Position numbers and translations under genes: made by a program
Shown here: one piece after another, positions 31,901 to 41,475 of the stretch
Position numbering within the stretch: position 1 is the stretch's first letter
Layout: every line of letters starts with the position of its first letter
NCBI RefSeq assembly: GCF_027921745.1
Contig: NC_079239.1
Location: forward strand, 1,887,501 to 1,951,500
DNA from: Schizosaccharomyces osmophilus
Lineage: Eukaryota; Ascomycota; Schizosaccharomycetes; Schizosaccharomycetales; Schizosaccharomycetaceae
Length of the DNA stretch: 64,000 nucleotides
Direction: 5' to 3'
The notes under the pieces: generated by a model
Seen by the model: only the letters and a program-made list of their open reading frames with translations
Databases searched by the model: none
Told to the model about the DNA's origin: nothing

Positions 31901-32299
31901 AGAGTTTTGCAGCGCAAGGAATGTTTCGACATTTTCATCCTTGTTTTCGGCGAAACTTCCATCTAAAGAATTATCGTAGAAAATATTTATAGCAGTCTCT
32001 ACGTCCCCATTCGAGGCATCGTAAAGACCTTTCATTTTGCTTTTAGGTACAACTTCTTCACCAAGGATTGACCTTATGCTGAACTCAAAGGAATTAGGAG
32101 AGTCTACTTCCGCATTGTTTTTATCTACCAATTCCTGGGTATCTCCAGGGCTATTTTGTTTAGGACCCGATGCTCCTACGATAGAGACAGGAGATTCTCG
32201 TTCATCTTCATGGAAAAAGCGAGGAGGGGATTCTCGTTCATCTTTGGTTTCAGTTTCAAAGCCATGATTTTCGCCAGGGCTTCGTTTCATAATTTTCAC
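28964..32299 (-). CDS. rad8: Rad8/Rad5-type HIRAN-SNF2-RING E3 ligase helicase
   Basis: Nuclear post-replication-repair factor: a DNA-stimulated ATPase that remodels stalled forks and, through its RING, polyubiquitylates PCNA with Ubc13-Mms2. The 1111-residue protein has a UBA/CUE-like segment (about 80-115, SIRSILGEEVVPKSKMKGLY), a HIRAN domain (about 188-300, VRKYVGCFGVEAYSIVSG), SNF2 ATPase with DEMGLGKT (about 515) and DEGH (about 635, with WVITGTP), a RING inserted between lobes (about 855-900, CPICCSEP, CKHVCCRGCL, CHTCRQ) and helicase-C with SQAIDRVYRLGQEKQ (about 1050). Length matches S. pombe Rad8 (SPAC13G6.01c). The start could be 32299 or 32290. The extreme N-terminus repeats DERESP twice. 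Confidence 0.97.
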   Translation of the reverse strand: MKIMKRSPGENHGFETETKDERESPPRFFHEDERESPVSIVGASGPKQNSPGDTQELVDKNNAEVDSPNSFEFSIRSILGEEVVPKSKMKGLYDASNGDVETAINIFYDNSLDGSFAENKDENVETFLALQNSQRIESTTRQKDKEIPTSEADDSSPVNSQAKNHNIARSSPRNASLTSFSFLTKSNQVRKYVGCFGVEAYSIVSGSHILQAGERAYLERQKAPTKTQYRNSRKRSKTNNSSGLAYTNSIRFLNSDHKEIGKLPSENAHVLCTLMSQKLWSFEASCIYADDFLHLGSNVTLQIYCFLDISHPSLNQSPFSAKTAFIEDDPAAFIDTQNKRDHLLRLFSWIALEPYTENSVAGSNVQINDLLLSSSSSANPTVSETSSSDVTEDDDAVNEQLSTLYDRTRLNEANLPSHAIPEGFRLDLREYQKQALYWMCQREKGDAKVETSSNLHPLWSQFLFPMDPELSPEDYHFSKDDEPHRFFVNLYTGDITLVFPSMTPYHRGGILADEMGLGKTIEMLSLIHARRSSDVVEKSIEKSPFSNRLPKAAKTTLVVAPMSLLDQWQSEAVKVSNINSFKTLVYYGSDTSTNLQSLATNSAPDLVITSYGVLLSESSNTPDASGLFSVHWHRVILDEGHSIKNPSSKTAKACYAISAQNRWVITGTPIVNKLDDLYSMIKFLQIEPWCNYNYWRTFVSVPYEAKDILKALNVVQSILEPLVLRRTKETKDISGSPIVCLPDRKIETIYLEFSEAERRIYDSLYVKAKSRVHESIATGTLFKNYTAILGLLLRLRQACCHPLLLSKAVEKKDNEVEQEINSNELHDLIWMFASKKTLIPDYIREIPDMDALNTLAPECPICCSEPIQDPVVLKCKHVCCRGCLKDHIGYQNKRDISPPLCHTCRQPFEADDVYEPREIRSTGFTLKDKSLQWNHWNRYQSIKVLVLLEYIQKILSNPSSDKIVIFSQFTGFLDYIGEILNTLRIKHSRFDGRMSQEQRSMSLEQFRNDPTINVLNISLKAGGLGLNLTCANHVLMMDPWWSWSVESQAIDRVYRLGQEKQVVVTRFIVRDSVEERMLKVQERKKFLAGTLGMSKEEQQIQSLEDIQTLFA

Positions 32300-33085
32300 A
32301 ACTTAAAAACAAAGAAACCCAGCAAAAATCAATATAAATGAAGTCGCCCTTTGATAAAAACAGAGAAACCAAGAATAAAGAATCAAAAGCAGAAAAAATG
32401 AAAGCAATTAGAAGTAGAAGCGATCACGCTGATTGCTGTATAGGTTGTTATGGTCGTACAGTATATGAATCATTAGCGAAAATGAAGAGCAACGAGAGAA
32501 AACAACTCTTTTTTAGCACATCTGCTTCCAATGGATAAAGAAATAGATTTAATTGACTATCTAAACAAGACTGACTGAATAGTCTGCGAATGTTATGTCT
32601 GCTAAAGGCAACTTTTGTTTGCTTCACCAGTTTGGACGTTTTAGCGAGACTTCACTAAATCAATTAAGACTTTAGAAGTTGGTTTAATCTTTTAGTAAAC
32701 AGTGAGGATTGTCTTGTCAATTGATTTTTAAATTTTAGTCAGTAAGCTTGACCTGAAACCAGCTCAGAGGCAAGCATTCAGCCATATCCATCTTAACTGC
32801 ACCCACAATGCAAAGGATAGGATAGACATTGTTTCAAAGCCCGCATAATTTCGTACGTCGATTACTATGAAAAGACTCACACACGAAAAGAATGCATCAA
32901 ATCCACGTTACTACTACAAGTCAACGATCAATACTACTTGCTACGGTTATCTTACTTATATTGAATAAAAACCAATCAAGCTTTCTTTTTTTACGCTAAA
33001 ATCATTATAGCTCACTACACCCTTACGCGGGTTACACGACCAGCACGTATACAACCAAAAGATCACACGTTTTTTATTAAGAACT
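32300..33085. other. Intergenic rad8 promoter / rps1 3' flank
   Basis: No supportable gene; short plus-strand frames immediately upstream of rad8 are noise. Confidence 0.5.
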
Positions 33086-33844
33086 TTAAACAGACTCCAT
33101 AGGAGCAACATCACTGACGACCTTGGTACCAACGTCCTGAGACTCACCGTGTTGTTCAAGGAGTCTTTGAGCATCATGTCTGGGAGACTTCAAGATCTTA
33201 ACCTTACGAACGAGGACGTTCTGCAAAGGGTAGATTCCATGAGTAGCCTTCTCGATAGCGCGGCCAATGACTTCAGGCATCAACTTTTGAACAAGCTCCT
33301 TCAAAGAGCAAGAAGCAGTTTGGTTTTGAATGACCTGGAACATCTTTTGGCGGATAGCGCGGATTTGAGAAGATTGAGCATAAGTAGCCTTCTTGACTTG
33401 GTTGGGGCGGCGGCTAGTGAAACCAACAACGAAGACACGGCAAAGGTAGCCATCAGTGGTCTTGATAGTTTGGTCGGCCTCAATGGTAGTTTGCCACTTG
33501 CGGACAAGAGAACGCAACTTGTCGGAAGTTAAGCTAAGACCATTGAAGCTGGTAAGGCAGTTCTTACCTTGCACATCCTCAACACGAAGTCTGACCTTAC
33601 GGAAAGAGTGTTCCTCATCCTTTTGAAGATCAGCAAGAGAGACCTCCATACAACGACCCTTTAAGGCATCGTTGGCATTCTTCAAACCGGCGGTACGGTT
33701 GACAAGGGTCTTACCGACATTCTTAACTTCGAAGAAGGAAGGAGCCTTGATTTCGTACCAGTCCTTACGGGCGAAAGGATCAACGGCACGTTTTTTAATT
33801 CCCTTCTTGCCTTTAGAAAGTCTTTTATTCTTACCAACTGCCAT
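33086..33844 (-). CDS. rps1: 40S ribosomal protein eS1 (S3A)
   Basis: Small-subunit ribosomal protein of 252 residues, intronless. Typical start [20 protein letters not shown], then [46 protein letters not shown]-type core and [17 protein letters not shown] near the end. Two paralogues exist in S. pombe (rps101/rps102); position fits SPAC13G6.02c. A CAGTCACA HomolD box 56 bases upstream of the ATG supports fission-yeast ribosomal-protein promoter architecture. Codon bias is strong, as expected. Confidence 0.97.
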   Translation of the reverse strand: MAVGKNKRLSKGKKGIKKRAVDPFARKDWYEIKAPSFFEVKNVGKTLVNRTAGLKNANDALKGRCMEVSLADLQKDEEHSFRKVRLRVEDVQGKNCLTSFNGLSLTSDKLRSLVRKWQTTIEADQTIKTTDGYLCRVFVVGFTSRRPNQVKKATYAQSSQIRAIRQKMFQVIQNQTASCSLKELVQKLMPEVIGRAIEKATHGIYPLQNVLVRKVKILKSPRHDAQRLLEQHGESQDVGTKVVSDVAPMESV

Positions 33845-33899
33845 TGCGTTTTGGTGTTAGAAGGAACTCTACTCCTTCTGTCCAGACAAGAAGCACTGG

Positions 33900-33907
33900 T
33901 GTGACTG
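33900..33907 (-). promoter_or_regulatory. HomolD box of rps1
   Basis: CAGTCACA on the minus strand, 56 bases upstream of the rps1 ATG. HomolD is the known TATA-replacing core element of S. pombe ribosomal-protein genes. Confidence 0.85.
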
Positions 33908-34754
33908 CTTTTTTGGCAGCATAAGAAATGTCACACCCCAAAACATTCGTAATGAAAAAATGTAAACAAAAAATATAACCAAATAAATAAATAAAAATAA
34001 ATATATAAAATTAAATATATAAAAATCACTATTTTTCCTGTCATTGTTAGATTTTTTGTTTTGTAATGTATTCAGACATAGACAAACGCAAAGCGATGTT
34101 TCACTTTTTACTTGTCAAACCAATTCACTTCATTGAAAGCTACAGCACATTTAATTCCAGCAATGCTATTCGTTTCTTTCCTTCTGCCCAGGGTGTACTG
34201 ACTTGAAATGTTTTGGGTCAATAGTATAAACAAATAAAAGAAAGAGAAATCATTCAATTCTATCGGGTTCAAACGTATCTTTGTAAAAAATTTGTTCAAG
34301 AAATAAAAATAAAAAATAAAAAATCTATTCATGTACCAATGTCGTAAGGACTATCCAAACCTTTAATAGAATTCAGTTGCTATTGCTACATTGTGAATAG
34401 ATGGAAGCTATTTTTATTAAATTTCGTCACAAATCTATAAGCATTTAAAAAAAATAATTAAAGCATATTTATGTAACTAAAATGTACTAGCCTATTATTT
34501 CATGTTCCTCTGTTTACATTGCTCTATTAGGACTACCACTATAACTCTGTCTACACCGCATTAGTAAACGGAGGTTTTAGTCGCTCTTTTCATACGTTTC
34601 CTCGGTGCTCTTCTATTATAATATACGCTAAAGTATAGAATCCCCTTTTTGAGTGGATGAATAAGAATTTACTCAAATGTGAGTAGTATAAACAAAACGT
34701 ACAAATCCTCCTTTCTATTTTTTTTTTTGATTAAGTGGTATAGAGTCCTTTAGA
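33908..34754. other. Divergent region rps1/gpi7
   Basis: AT-rich promoter space; contains a forkhead-type GTAAACAAA at about 33961-33969. No gene. Confidence 0.55.
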
Positions 34755-37034
34755 ATGAAATTTATATATCTCGTCAATTGTTGTTTACAATTACTCGGTA
34801 TCTTCATTTTCCTTTTAGGATTTTTCCCTCACAAAAATGATTCCACGGGGATTGCCAAGAATAACCCATATGCACCTCCGGCTGTAGTTGATCGGGTTAT
34901 TTTTATTGTCGTTGATGCGTTTCGCTCCGATTTTGCCTTTTCTGAATCTTTTCACATGCCGTTTCTGCAATCCATTGTCTTCAATACCACCCATGGCTTA
35001 GGTTTCTCATCGTACGCTAGATCCCCTACTGTTACAATGCCTAGATTGAAAGCTCTTACGACAGGAACCGTTCCCGGGTTTTTGGATATCTTGCTAAATA
35101 TAGCAGAATCGGAAGCCACCTCAAGTTTAACCGGCCAAGATAGCTGGCTACACCAGCTAAACGTTCACGACAAAAAGATTTCCTTCTATGGAGATGATAC
35201 ATGGCTTAAGCTTTTTCCTAATGCCTTTACTAACTACGAAGGAACTACTAGCTTTTATGTTGCTGATTATACAGAGGTTGATAATAATGTTACTAGACAC
35301 TTCGATCATTTGCTCCCTTCTTCATTTGATGCACTTTCCTGGAATACTTTAATTCTTCACTACCTTGGTGTAGATCATATCGGCCATTTTCAAGGCCCCT
35401 CTAGTCCTTTAATGAATACAAAATTAAAGGAGCTAGATCAGATTGTTGCTTCTCTGTACCGTTACCTCGAAGAATATGACCGGCTTACCAATAGTCATTC
35501 TATGATTTTCTTGGTCGGTGATCATGGGATGAATGAGTTGGGAAATCATGGAGGCTCTTCAGTGGGTGAAACAACTGCCGCTCTTTCTATGCTATTTCCC
35601 TCTCTGGATGTCTTCCAAAAGAATTCACTTCACGAACCGCCTCCAGAAAATCCGTATCAACTTATGACTATGGTGGAGCAAGTTGATATCGTTCCTACAT
35701 TATGCTTACTTTCAGGTATTCCCATACCGAAAAGTAGTGTTGGCCGTATTGTTTCACCTGCTATTCAGCTTTGGGAATCGAAGGTTGAAGCGAAGAATGC
35801 TCTACTAAGTAACCTGTATCAATTGCTATCACTTAAGCATTCTTTTGAAAAAACTTTCAAACTTGTAGCTGAATATCAACATTTAAGTAACAATGAAATA
35901 TTGGATGCTTTGCAGCAAATACAGCAAGAACTCGTTGTCAAATCGTCCGATTACTCGTTAAGGAAAATGGCTTTTGGAATTACGATACTAGGTTTATGTA
36001 CAATTTTCAATTTGTGTTTTACTCTTATGGAGTACTCTGTTCTTGACATATTGCACTTTACGCCTTTCGTTGTTTTGACAATTGTCTATATGTTTTCAAG
36101 CAGCTTTATCGAAGAAGAACACGTTCTTTGGTATTTCTCGTGTCTTTCGTTAATTTTTTTTCAAGTTCTTGATCAAGCCTCTCTATCAACCACTGGTTAT
36201 CAATTGTGCTTGCTCGGCATTATTATTAGGTGGAATCAAACAGGTCAGAAACATGCCGATCTTCGTGATTTGGTCGATGATTATATAATTCCAAGTCCTT
36301 TTCTTAAAATTGTACTATGTATTGGTTCCAGCTTTATACCCTCTTTTCGTTCACCGTCTCCATTCTCATTTCTTTCTTCTTTTTTGGTTGCAACGTACAA
36401 ACTTTTGTCTGATAATTCTCTTCAAGTTCCTTTGCTTTCTTCAACTGAATCAATTGATCAAGCATCGGTTGCACAACTAATTTGGTGCACTTTAATTGCT
36501 GGTGCATTAGCATCACCACATTTCAAGAATATTCGCTGTCAGCTATCCCTATTTCTCTTGCTGTTGACAAGGATAGAAAATATGGGCCTTTATGTATTGT
36601 ATGAATTATTACAAAGGACATTTCCAAAAGAAGGTATCTACTCTTATTTATTATATTTTCTCATGGAGCCGGTGGCCTTTTTCTCTCTGGGCAATTCGAA
36701 TTCTTTGGCCTCCATCGACTTATCGCAAGGGTATACTGGGATTAAATCTTACAGCATTTATTCAGTAGGAGTTTTATTATTTTGTTCTGTTTTTTCAGGA
36801 CCATTATGGTGGAGCTTCCACCAGCCTAAGGAGTCCATACAAAAATGGCTCCGTCCCACTTTTTTCTTTTCAAGCTTTGCTTTATTTATTTTATCTCTTT
36901 CCTGCTATTTCTTTCGGCATCACTTGTTTATTTGGAGTGTATTTTCCCCTAAACTCTTATATCAGGTTTCTTGGACAATCATGTACGGGCTCACTAAGTT
37001 TTTGCTTCAGAATCTACTAGCATCGTTGGGTTAG
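34755..37034 (+). CDS. gpi7: GPI ethanolamine phosphate transferase 2 (Gpi7/Las21/PIG-G)
   Basis: ER membrane enzyme that adds phosphoethanolamine to the second mannose of GPI anchors. The 759-residue protein has an N-terminal TM anchor (YLVNCCLQLLGIFIFLLGFF), an alkaline-phosphatase-fold lumenal domain with metal ligands in RVIFIVVDAFRSDF, the nucleophile Thr in SPTVTMPRLKALTTG, LGVDHIGHFQGP and LVGDHGMNELGNHGGSS, followed from about residue 405 by a multispanning C-terminal half. Length and place match S. pombe gpi7 (SPAC13G6.03). Confidence 0.96.
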   Translation: MKFIYLVNCCLQLLGIFIFLLGFFPHKNDSTGIAKNNPYAPPAVVDRVIFIVVDAFRSDFAFSESFHMPFLQSIVFNTTHGLGFSSYARSPTVTMPRLKALTTGTVPGFLDILLNIAESEATSSLTGQDSWLHQLNVHDKKISFYGDDTWLKLFPNAFTNYEGTTSFYVADYTEVDNNVTRHFDHLLPSSFDALSWNTLILHYLGVDHIGHFQGPSSPLMNTKLKELDQIVASLYRYLEEYDRLTNSHSMIFLVGDHGMNELGNHGGSSVGETTAALSMLFPSLDVFQKNSLHEPPPENPYQLMTMVEQVDIVPTLCLLSGIPIPKSSVGRIVSPAIQLWESKVEAKNALLSNLYQLLSLKHSFEKTFKLVAEYQHLSNNEILDALQQIQQELVVKSSDYSLRKMAFGITILGLCTIFNLCFTLMEYSVLDILHFTPFVVLTIVYMFSSSFIEEEHVLWYFSCLSLIFFQVLDQASLSTTGYQLCLLGIIIRWNQTGQKHADLRDLVDDYIIPSPFLKIVLCIGSSFIPSFRSPSPFSFLSSFLVATYKLLSDNSLQVPLLSSTESIDQASVAQLIWCTLIAGALASPHFKNIRCQLSLFLLLLTRIENMGLYVLYELLQRTFPKEGIYSYLLYFLMEPVAFFSLGNSNSLASIDLSQGYTGIKSYSIYSVGVLLFCSVFSGPLWWSFHQPKESIQKWLRPTFFFSSFALFILSLSCYFFRHHLFIWSVFSPKLLYQVSWTIMYGLTKFLLQNLLASLG

Positions 37035-38996
37035 AAAAGAAGTTTACTAATAGCTGTTGAATGCTGCTTGACCTCAAACAGATGATCTCTCATTAAACAA
37101 TGCTTGCTTACTGGTGTCAGCTGAAGGATTCTGCATATGAGCAAGGTTTTATGGTAGCAAATTGGCGATTTCAATTGAAAATGAAAGAACATATCCTCAT
37201 TTATGTGGGCCTTGCAGGTAAACAAAGCAGTGATGTTTGTTACTGATTGTTCTGTAAAATGACTCACTATTCATTGGGAATGAAAATTACGACCAACTTA
37301 TATCTTAATTAGAGCATCGGTTACCGATTAAGTAACAGTGCTCGAAGCGATTGTCAAACAGTGTATTTGAATTGCAATCTCTAATTGTTTACTTCATATT
37401 GTTCCTTCTTATGTTTTCCTTATAAGAGTGGTTATGCGCTTTGTTCTGAGAGTCAGTTACTCGTTGGGTTGGAAATGTCAACGGTCACATGGAGGAGAGG
37501 TAGGAGGGTCAATATAAAAAAATCAACGGGCCTTCAATTCAATTAGAAAAGACTGGAGAAAGTGCCGTCGAGAATTCCAAAAACTAACTTGATACTGTCA
37601 GAGTTTTACTTACGACAGAAAACTCCAGTCTTATATTTGCAGTTCTTTTTGAATCGATCAAATATATGATTAATAAACCGATTTGTTCCAATAATTATAC
37701 GGTTAATAGGTGGTTATCGTTCCTTTCCTTTTGTATCCTCTTTTTGAAGTTCCAAAGATATATCGTTTAGGCATGAATTGATCAAGGCTGCTGCACAATT
37801 TTTTTGAAAAATAATTTACTTGATCTATGGATTATACTACCAATATAGTTTTGACTGTCTTTATTTCCTCTTCTACCTAACCTGCTGGTAAAGCTGCTTT
37901 TGCCAATACCTGATAGCAATGACTTATACCTACGGTAAATTTATATATGCTTATAGTAATACATATGTTGTCGCTGGATTTGCTATGGCATACTTCAAGC
38001 TGCGGCCGTGATTGCGCAGGATCCGAGATGGCTAACTTGCTTTTTTACAATACTTCCTTCTTTTTATTATTTTGATACCGAAATTATTACGATTTAAGTG
38101 CTATATGAGATGCAACAGGTCGCAGAACGTGAAGTATCCTCACGTAAAATCTCCTTTTTTGACTACGGCTGAGATAATTTTACAGCTTACTGAACATTGA
38201 AGCGCTGTACTAATACTATATGTAAAAATTAAGGATGACTTGATCATACTCAATCGTTCCGCAAAGTTGAAGTTTTATTACTATGCACAAATATACACAT
38301 CAACAAATTTTCAGGCTCGTCCAATCTACTAATATGTACTTTATTAACAAGCCAAAAGATAAGATTTTACTCATTGAGGATTTATCTCGGATGCAGAGTT
38401 TTAGATCAAAATCTTTCTTGCTTTAGATAGAGTACTGTCAATGGGATATATTGGATCGCATTTTTATGTCTATGTACACTGTTTAATAGCTGAGTATAAC
38501 TGATTGTAGCTCGAGAATAAGCTAATAAATGGCTTAAAAATTCAAATATATCTATTCTGGTTATAGAGTTTCAAAGATTATTCGGACAAGACTATGACAA
38601 TAAATTGTATTTCTAACGAGAATACGATCAACCATAAACAGTCCAAGGTTTCCATTATCATAATTTATATTGTATTTTTACATTCTATGGGTTGTATACT
38701 TCGTAAATCTCCTTTTATTGTTTACTCACCAAAATGCAAACAAAGACGATTCTAAAAAAAAAAAAAAAAAAGGTGCGCTTACGAGAAGCAATCTAGGAAG
38801 TAAATTTTTCTTTTCTTTTTTCTAATTAAAAGCCTTCTTTCTCTCAAATAGGAGCTTGATTTTTCTGTATTTTGACGTATTGTAACCTGTTGTGACCAAG
38901 TAACAGACCTATACCCACGATGAGATTCATGAAGAACCTGAGAAGACCCATCATCCTCCGGAATTTTCTTAATTTTTAATTTTGGTAATTTCAAAT
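37035..38996. other. 2 kb intergenic between gpi7 and tim8
   Basis: The longest gene-free stretch. It contains a candidate structured RNA at 37540-37650, a 6-bp-stem hairpin at 38127-38145 and an A18 run (38754-38771). No protein gene supported. Confidence 0.5.
37540..37650 (+). ncRNA. Candidate structured non-coding RNA
   Basis: A perfect 10-bp inverted repeat (AAGACTGGAG at 37549-37558, CTCCAGTCTT at 37623-37632) encloses 64 bases. A TATAAAA (37513-37519) lies about 30 bases upstream and a T5 run (about 37645-37649) follows. No C/D or H/ACA boxes or known RNA family recognised. Could be chance in AT-rich DNA. Confidence 0.25.
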
Positions 38997-39295
38997 ATGG
39001 CTGACCCATCTAAAAATCCTATTGCTGATTTGAGCGAAACTCAACAGCTGGAACTCTCCAAATTTATTGAAACTGAACAGCAAAAGGTGAAATTGCAACA
39101 AGGTAAGAAACAAGCAATATAAGGGTATCTGAGTGGTGACTGATTCAAATGTTAGCAATTCATCAGTTTACTGCTACTTGCTGGCCTAAGTGTGTTGGCA
39201 CTATTGGAAACAAGTTTGACAAGAGCGAGGAGCAATGCTTGCAAAATTGTGTGGAAAGGTTTTTGGACTGCAACTTTCACATTATTAAGAGGTAA
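38997..39295 (+). CDS. tim8: Mitochondrial small TIM chaperone Tim8 (spliced)
   Basis: Intermembrane-space chaperone working with Tim13 on Tim23-type precursors. Exon 1 is 38997-39102 and exon 2 39156-39295, with a 53-base intron (GTAAGA donor, CTGAT branch, TTAG acceptor, phase 1). The roughly 81-residue product contains the twin CX3C motif CWPKC...CLQNC with the [18 protein letters not shown] signature. At the end, AGGTAA gives a stop codon that overlaps a good donor (GTAAGT at 39292), so a third exon with a different tail is possible; I found no convincing acceptor. Matches S. pombe SPAC13G6.04. Confidence 0.88.
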
Positions 39296-39748
39296 GTTGG
39301 TAACTTTGGAGATGCCATCAACATGAGTCCTGTAATTTTTTCGATTCATGAACCCTGATGAACGGTTGGCCGAAAACAATATGAAAATGGGTTATACTCT
39401 AACCGACATTTGATGGCTACGTTGATGGACATGGTGTTTGTTGATGATTGTTTCGTTTGCCGAGCTAACTAGTTAGTCTTGAATCGACCAGAAAGTAGAC
39501 AAAGTTTTGGATGCTAATGAATAAAAATGTCATTTTCATAAATCGCGAAGCAACTGAATAAAAAGAATCCATCTCATGATAATCGTGAGTATTGGCAATC
39601 AGACTGGAAGGAAAAAGTTCCTTAGCTGTAGGTTATGTAAAAAAGGGGTGAAATGCTTACGGGTAGTTTTTTCATTTATATTTTGAGACCACTTCATGAA
39701 AGACTGTCAATCATATTCAGTCCCGTGAACGAAAGCTGTAGTTGCTGT
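39296..39748. other. Convergent spacer tim8/trs33
   Basis: 3' flanks; could hold a third tim8 exon (see tim8). A CTAAC sits near 39400 but no close acceptor. Confidence 0.45.
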
Positions 39749-40832
39749 TTAACTGGTTTCTTCAGGATGAGAAGGATTTGTGGGATTTAATGGGGATGGT
39801 GTGTTATTGACACCCAAAGTAGTTGACGATAGAGAGCGACCACTAATTCTTGAAAGATCGGTATTCTGTTGGGAAACACTTTGCGCTGATTCTGATGGCT
39901 GGTTGGATGCAGCATTTTCTGTAGTTGGAACATTTGAAGGTTGAGGAAAACGAACCTGAAATATGCATGTAGGGAGATTCGGGCACTGAGCAATCACTTG
40001 TACTGGATACCCAAAAGTATGCATGACTCCTCGAATGAATCCACTAGGGAAATACAGGTACTACACAAAAAATTAGCTTGTTTCCCTTCAAAAGAAAGAT
40101 ATAGATATGGAAACGCTTACCGGAGTTGTATATTCTTTCATTTCTGTTCCAGTGGCAGCTGTCATTTTGGAAAACCAAAAAAAGTAATTGTCCGTAATTA
40201 CAAAAGTCCCCTTATTTCATAGTTAGATATATAGCTTGAATAATACACTGCAAATCTATACCTTTCGATTCGTTTTCAAATTATCCAACTGTTTACGAAA
40301 CACAATGGGCCATAATTCTCGACATAGAAACCGCATAACGTCTATGCTCTCGACAATTCGATTTCTAGTCAATAAAAGCCTATAAAATAGGATTGTCAAG
40401 GTCTGTCCTCCTCGTTCAATCAGCAGCAATAGGGCAGTAGTTCTTTTGCTGTTGCTGTTGCTGTTGCTGCTGAAGAGGGCATACCCAAAGCAATCCCAAT
40501 TAAGTTAGCAACATTTAAAAAAAATAATAAAATAAAAGTAAATATTGGCGTTCGTTCCAATCTTCGTAAGATGAAGCGAAGCGCCGACCGCATTCAATCC
40601 ACTTTCTTTTTTTGTACGGTAAGTGCAACCAATTTTACCTTTCTGCAAGCTTTCTACCTACTTGAAAACCAATGTTTTCAAGAAAACTATAACCCTTTTC
40701 CATCCGTTCATCGTTCGAAACTACCGTTTCTTGTTTTTCAGACAAACGTTTGGCCATATGCACCATTTCAATTAATAAAAAATCAAAAGAAGCCAAGTTT
40801 ACAGACATTGGCAATTGCTGATGAACAATCAT
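39749..40832 (-). CDS. trs33: TRAPP complex subunit Trs33 (four exons)
   Basis: Vesicle-tethering TRAPP subunit of the Bet3/TRAPPC6 family, Golgi. I assembled four exons: 40639-40832, 40262-40379, 40121-40210, 39749-40060. Joined they give 237 residues: FDFLLIEMVHMAKRL, ENIGFQVGRKLAERL, MRFLCRELWPIVFRKQLDNL, GTFVITDNYFFWFSKM, and YLYFPSGFIRGVMHTFGYPV...IFQVRF, in the TRAPPC6 order. Introns 2 and 3 have clear branches (TCTAACT, GCTAAT) and acceptors; intron 1 (259 bases) has a GTAAAA donor and a TTGAC branch. After the conserved end at QVRF the protein carries about 65 extra Ser/Thr/Pro/Asn-rich residues. The start may be 40832 or 40808. Corresponds to S. pombe SPAC13G6.05c. Confidence 0.85.
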
Positions 40833-41475
40833 TTTGGATTTTCGATACTTCTATTCAATTTTAGGAGTAGGTGTTTTCGCATGCTCACTCCTTGCTGCTA
40901 CAATTGATAAAGAGAGTGTTTTGGGATGTGATTATTGAATTTCAAAATAATCTTTTTATTTGTATTTACTTTACTATCCCAACATCTTTTGTTACGCTAT
41001 TTACTTTATCTTTCAGAATACTTTCAAAGCTTCCTTCTTTCTTTGGTTATTGTTAGTAGAAGGAAATAAACATAGAACGAATTTCAAAATCAAGTGCGTA
41101 TAAAACAGGCTGCAAAACTTGATATTCAATTTACTCCCAATCATAAGCGTTTTCAGTCTTCGCTTTCAAAGGTAAGCTCAAAAAGTAAAGCAACATAAAT
41201 TTATTAGTATCACTATTATTATTATTTCTATTAATTATACGAGAGAATTATTAATGCGACTCTGGTTGTTGAAAACCGGTTCCTTTTCTTTTTTATTAAT
41301 TTAGTCGTTCCCAGTTAATCATGAAACGTTGAATACATAAAGACCGAGAACCGTGAAAGTGCAGTGCAAAGTTCAAATATGTCCAATTGCACTTTGCTTC
41401 TATATAGTTTGATTAGAGGGAATGAAGGAAGAATCTTTGTAACGGGAGCGGTAGGTGAGAGTTTTTTCTTATTGC
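40833..41475. other. trs33 upstream / gcv2 3' flank
   Basis: AT-rich with TTA/ATT repeats near 41215-41240. No gene supported. Confidence 0.5.

Noticed and set aside
33149-33532. 127-codon plus-strand frame over rps1
   Set aside because: Antisense shadow of a highly codon-biased ribosomal-protein gene.
40380-40472. Extended exon 2 of trs33 including the CAG/CAA repeat
   Set aside because: The shorter splice reproduces the exact TRAPPC6 spacing between the GRKLAER and MRFLCRE blocks; kept only as a possible isoform.
40571-40864. Plus-strand frame with a possible intron opposite trs33
   Set aside because: It is antisense to trs33 exon 1, which has clear TRAPPC6 homology; the plus-strand peptide has none.
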